In this document: in pieces, positions 5,479 through 6,963 of the stretch
Layout of the letters: each line of letters begins with the position of its first letter
Position numbering within the stretch: the first letter of the stretch is position 1
Origin: Nitrospirae bacterium GWC2_42_7
Lineage (GTDB): Bacteria > Nitrospirota > Thermodesulfovibrionia > Thermodesulfovibrionales > UBA6898
Assembly (NCBI GenBank): GCA_001803645.1
Contig: MHDW01000235.1
Span: 1 to 6,963, forward strand
Direction: 5' to 3'
Length of the DNA stretch: 6,963 nucleotides
Notes under the pieces: generated by a model
What the model saw: only the letters and a program-made list of their open reading frames with translations
The model's database searches: none
What the model was told of the DNA's origin: nothing
Position numbers and translations under genes: made by a program

Positions 5479-6357
5479 ATGTGGAATATACGGATGAGAG
5501 CGTCGAAAAAGCACGGAAGGGCAAAAGCGCGGAAGCGCGGAAGCGTAGAAGCTGCATGCAAAATCAACTCCTCACCCCTCACTCCTAACCCCTCACTGTT
5601 TAACGAACACATTTCCGGTGCAGAGGGTATATATGAAGAAGCTGAAATACAAAAAATCATTAAAAAATACTCTGAACGTGCACTGAACCATCCGAGGGGC
5701 AGGCCGGATGAGATCATTATCTCGATAGAAAAAATTGAAGCAAAGCCAAGACTGATTAAATCTCTTCCAATCGTTACTCTGAAATGCGACACATCCAAGC
5801 AGGCAAAGGCAAATATCCTGAAAATACTTTCAGAGGCCGGGATAGGAAAAAAGGCTGTTGATACTGCTTTCAGGATTTTGGATAATAAAAATCCTATGAG
5901 AGGAGCTGCCCTTGTTTTCTCAGAATCAGGAACAAGAGCAGAACCTGACAGAGAAAGAGGAGTACGCGCCTCAAGGATTGGTATAACAAAAAAGGCTGAA
6001 AAAAAACTTTCTGCTGAACTGAGAAAATTCGGAATAAACACCACAACAGTAAAAGAAGCGGCAATACTTGCTTCAAAAATACTATCATGCCCTGAGGTAA
6101 TATCCGAATTGTGTGTCTCGGACGATCCTGATTATATTACTGGTTATGTTTCATTAAAAAATTCCGGATACGTCAGGATTACGAATATAAAGAAAAAAGG
6201 CGACAGCAAAGGTGGGAGAGTCATTTTCATCAAAGAACAGTCTGATATCGAATCAGTTGTTGTTTTTCTTAAGAAACATCCTGTATTAATCAACAAGATA
6301 TCAAAATGTAGAGGTATATGTACAATAGATGAGATCTTTAATAGTAATAATCGCTAA
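5479..6357 (+). CDS. bioW: 6-carboxyhexanoate-CoA ligase (pimeloyl-CoA synthetase)
   Basis: This cytoplasmic enzyme activates pimelate with ATP and CoA to pimeloyl-CoA, the substrate of BioF at the start of biotin ring assembly. BioW family blocks are clear: WNIRMRASK (2-10), HISGAEGI (44-51), RASRIGI in the middle, VKEAAILASKI, ELCVSDDPDYITGYVSL, GYVRI and GGRVIFI toward the C-terminus. Length is 292 residues against about 255-260 for typical BioW. The excess lies between RMRAS and HISG, where B. subtilis BioW has about ten residues and this one has 34. That segment is basic, then Pro/Ser-rich, and is encoded by simple tandem repeats (5510-5594). The ATG is fixed by the WNIRMRAS motif. The gene follows bioB closely and its end overlaps the next gene by 29 nt. 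It implies use of free pimelate rather than the BioC/BioH route, although the source of pimelate is not shown. Confidence 0.93.
   Translation: MWNIRMRASKKHGRAKARKRGSVEAACKINSSPLTPNPSLFNEHISGAEGIYEEAEIQKIIKKYSERALNHPRGRPDEIIISIEKIEAKPRLIKSLPIVTLKCDTSKQAKANILKILSEAGIGKKAVDTAFRILDNKNPMRGAALVFSESGTRAEPDRERGVRASRIGITKKAEKKLSAELRKFGINTTTVKEAAILASKILSCPEVISELCVSDDPDYITGYVSLKNSGYVRITNIKKKGDSKGGRVIFIKEQSDIESVVVFLKKHPVLINKISKCRGICTIDEIFNSNNR
5510..5594 (+). repeat. Tandem repeats forming an in-frame insert in bioW
   Basis: Two simple repeats lie side by side inside the bioW frame. The first has an 8-nt period: AGCACGGA, AGGGCAAA, AGCGCGGA, AGCGCGGA, AGCGTAGA (5510-5549). The second is a 14-nt unit, ACTCCTCACCCCTC (5567-5580) and ACTCCTAACCCCTC (5581-5594), differing at one base. 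Neither period is a multiple of three, and the style is that of intergenic repeats, yet the bioW frame stays open across both. Confidence 0.7.
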
Positions 6358-6963
6358 TCCTGCGGCACGGAGTTCATCAGCAGGAAAAATAGAAAAAGCA
6401 TCATCTATTATCAATGAAGAGGGTTTTAAAACAGAGATCCTTTTAACTGAAAAATCCAGCCATGCTGTTGACCTTGCCCGTGCTGCACTCAATAAAAATC
6501 CTCATCTGATAATAGCAGCCGGTGGCGACGGAACCATTAATGAAGTAATGAATGGTATTGCCGGCAGTCAAACTCCTCTTGCTATCCTTCCCATGGGAAC
6601 CACAAACGTTCTCGCAAAAGAACTTGGGATTCCGGAGAATATTCACGGAGCCGTGGAACTGGCTGTATCTAATAAACCTAAAATGGTTTCTCTCGGCAGA
6701 ATTGAACTGGTTCATAACACCTTACCCATCACGCGTTACTTCTGTCTGATGGCAGGCATAGGATATGATGGCAAGGCTGTGCATGACGTGAATCTTAAGA
6801 TCAAAAATATTTCAGGCAAGACTGCCTATATACTCAGCGGACTGAAGAACTTCCTATCCTATACTCCTGATGAACTTAATCTAACAGTAGACGGCATTCA
6901 GCACTCCGGCTATTCAGCTATCATATGCAATGCAAGCAGATACGGCGGCCATATGAAAGTCGC
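6329..6963 (+). CDS. YegS/DagK-family lipid kinase (5' part)
   Basis: This is the first 211 residues of a diacylglycerol-kinase-catalytic-domain protein; the reading frame is still open at the window edge, and about 80-100 residues are likely missing. Visible marks are the opening strand SLIVIIANPAA (3-13), the nucleotide-binding GGDGT at 65-69 followed by INEVMNG, LPMGTTNVLAKELG at 87-100, AGIGYDG at 142-148, and the CNASRYGG stretch near the end. The family uses ATP to phosphorylate lipids such as diacylglycerol, phosphatidylglycerol or sphingoid-like bases, acting at the inner membrane face; the substrate cannot be told from this part. The ATG at 6329 lies inside the end of bioW (29-nt overlap, different frame). 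An AGAGGT sits at 6310-6315, about 13 nt upstream, which is a long spacing. The overlap suggests co-transcription with bioB-bioW rather than a shared pathway. Confidence 0.9.
   Translation, partial: MRSLIVIIANPAARSSSAGKIEKASSIINEEGFKTEILLTEKSSHAVDLARAALNKNPHLIIAAGGDGTINEVMNGIAGSQTPLAILPMGTTNVLAKELGIPENIHGAVELAVSNKPKMVSLGRIELVHNTLPITRYFCLMAGIGYDGKAVHDVNLKIKNISGKTAYILSGLKNFLSYTPDELNLTVDGIQHSGYSAIICNASRYGGHMKV

Noticed and set aside
5457..6044. A 195-codon open frame on the minus strand
   Set aside because: It lies opposite bioW, whose protein matches a known family throughout. The minus-strand product has no recognisable motif and reads as a shadow of the coding strand.

Overview
The window is a 6.96 kb stretch of bacterial chromosome with every gene on the + strand. 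GC content is moderate to low, and ATA, AGA and AGG codons are frequent. The gene set is a LIV-type amino acid transporter, a pimelate-activating biotin pathway (bioW) and an orphan MshEN-domain protein. The intergenic regions carry GC-rich and 'CATTGCGAG...GAAGCAATC'-type palindromes. Together these suggest an uncultured anaerobe-like Gram-negative lineage such as Nitrospirota or a former deltaproteobacterium. This assignment is an inference from gene style only; no rRNA or marker gene is present.

Bases 1-3032 hold most of a branched-chain amino acid ABC transporter operon: the 3' half of livH, then livM, livG and livF, packed with overlaps or a 5-nt gap. The two permeases and two ATPases form one import complex. 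The periplasmic binding protein (LivK) is not in the window and probably lies upstream. The operon ends in a long imperfect hairpin followed by six T residues.

Bases 3033-3740 hold a small acylphosphatase gene (acyP) flanked by two repeat-bearing intergenic regions. Upstream are two related GC-rich palindromic repeats in opposite orientations. Downstream is a composite island in which two direct copies of a CCCTGTAGC hairpin bracket a 69-nt imperfect palindrome.

Bases 3741-4430 encode a stand-alone GspE/PilB N-terminal (MshEN) protein with the tandem 24+5+24 residue motif of this c-di-GMP-binding domain, but no ATPase domain.

Bases 4488-6357 hold bioB (biotin synthase) and bioW (6-carboxyhexanoate-CoA ligase). 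BioW makes pimeloyl-CoA from free pimelate at the start of the pathway, and BioB inserts sulfur in the last step. bioW carries about 25 extra codons near its 5' end made of intergenic-type tandem repeats. A YegS/DagK-family lipid kinase gene overlaps the end of bioW and runs off the window.

The most notable signals are the repeat-derived in-frame segment in bioW and a shared start architecture at acyP, bioB and bioW. At these three genes a -10-like element lies 6-7 nt before an ATG that has no Shine-Dalgarno sequence, which predicts leaderless mRNAs. No clearly new multi-gene system is visible; the rest is ordinary metabolism and transport.
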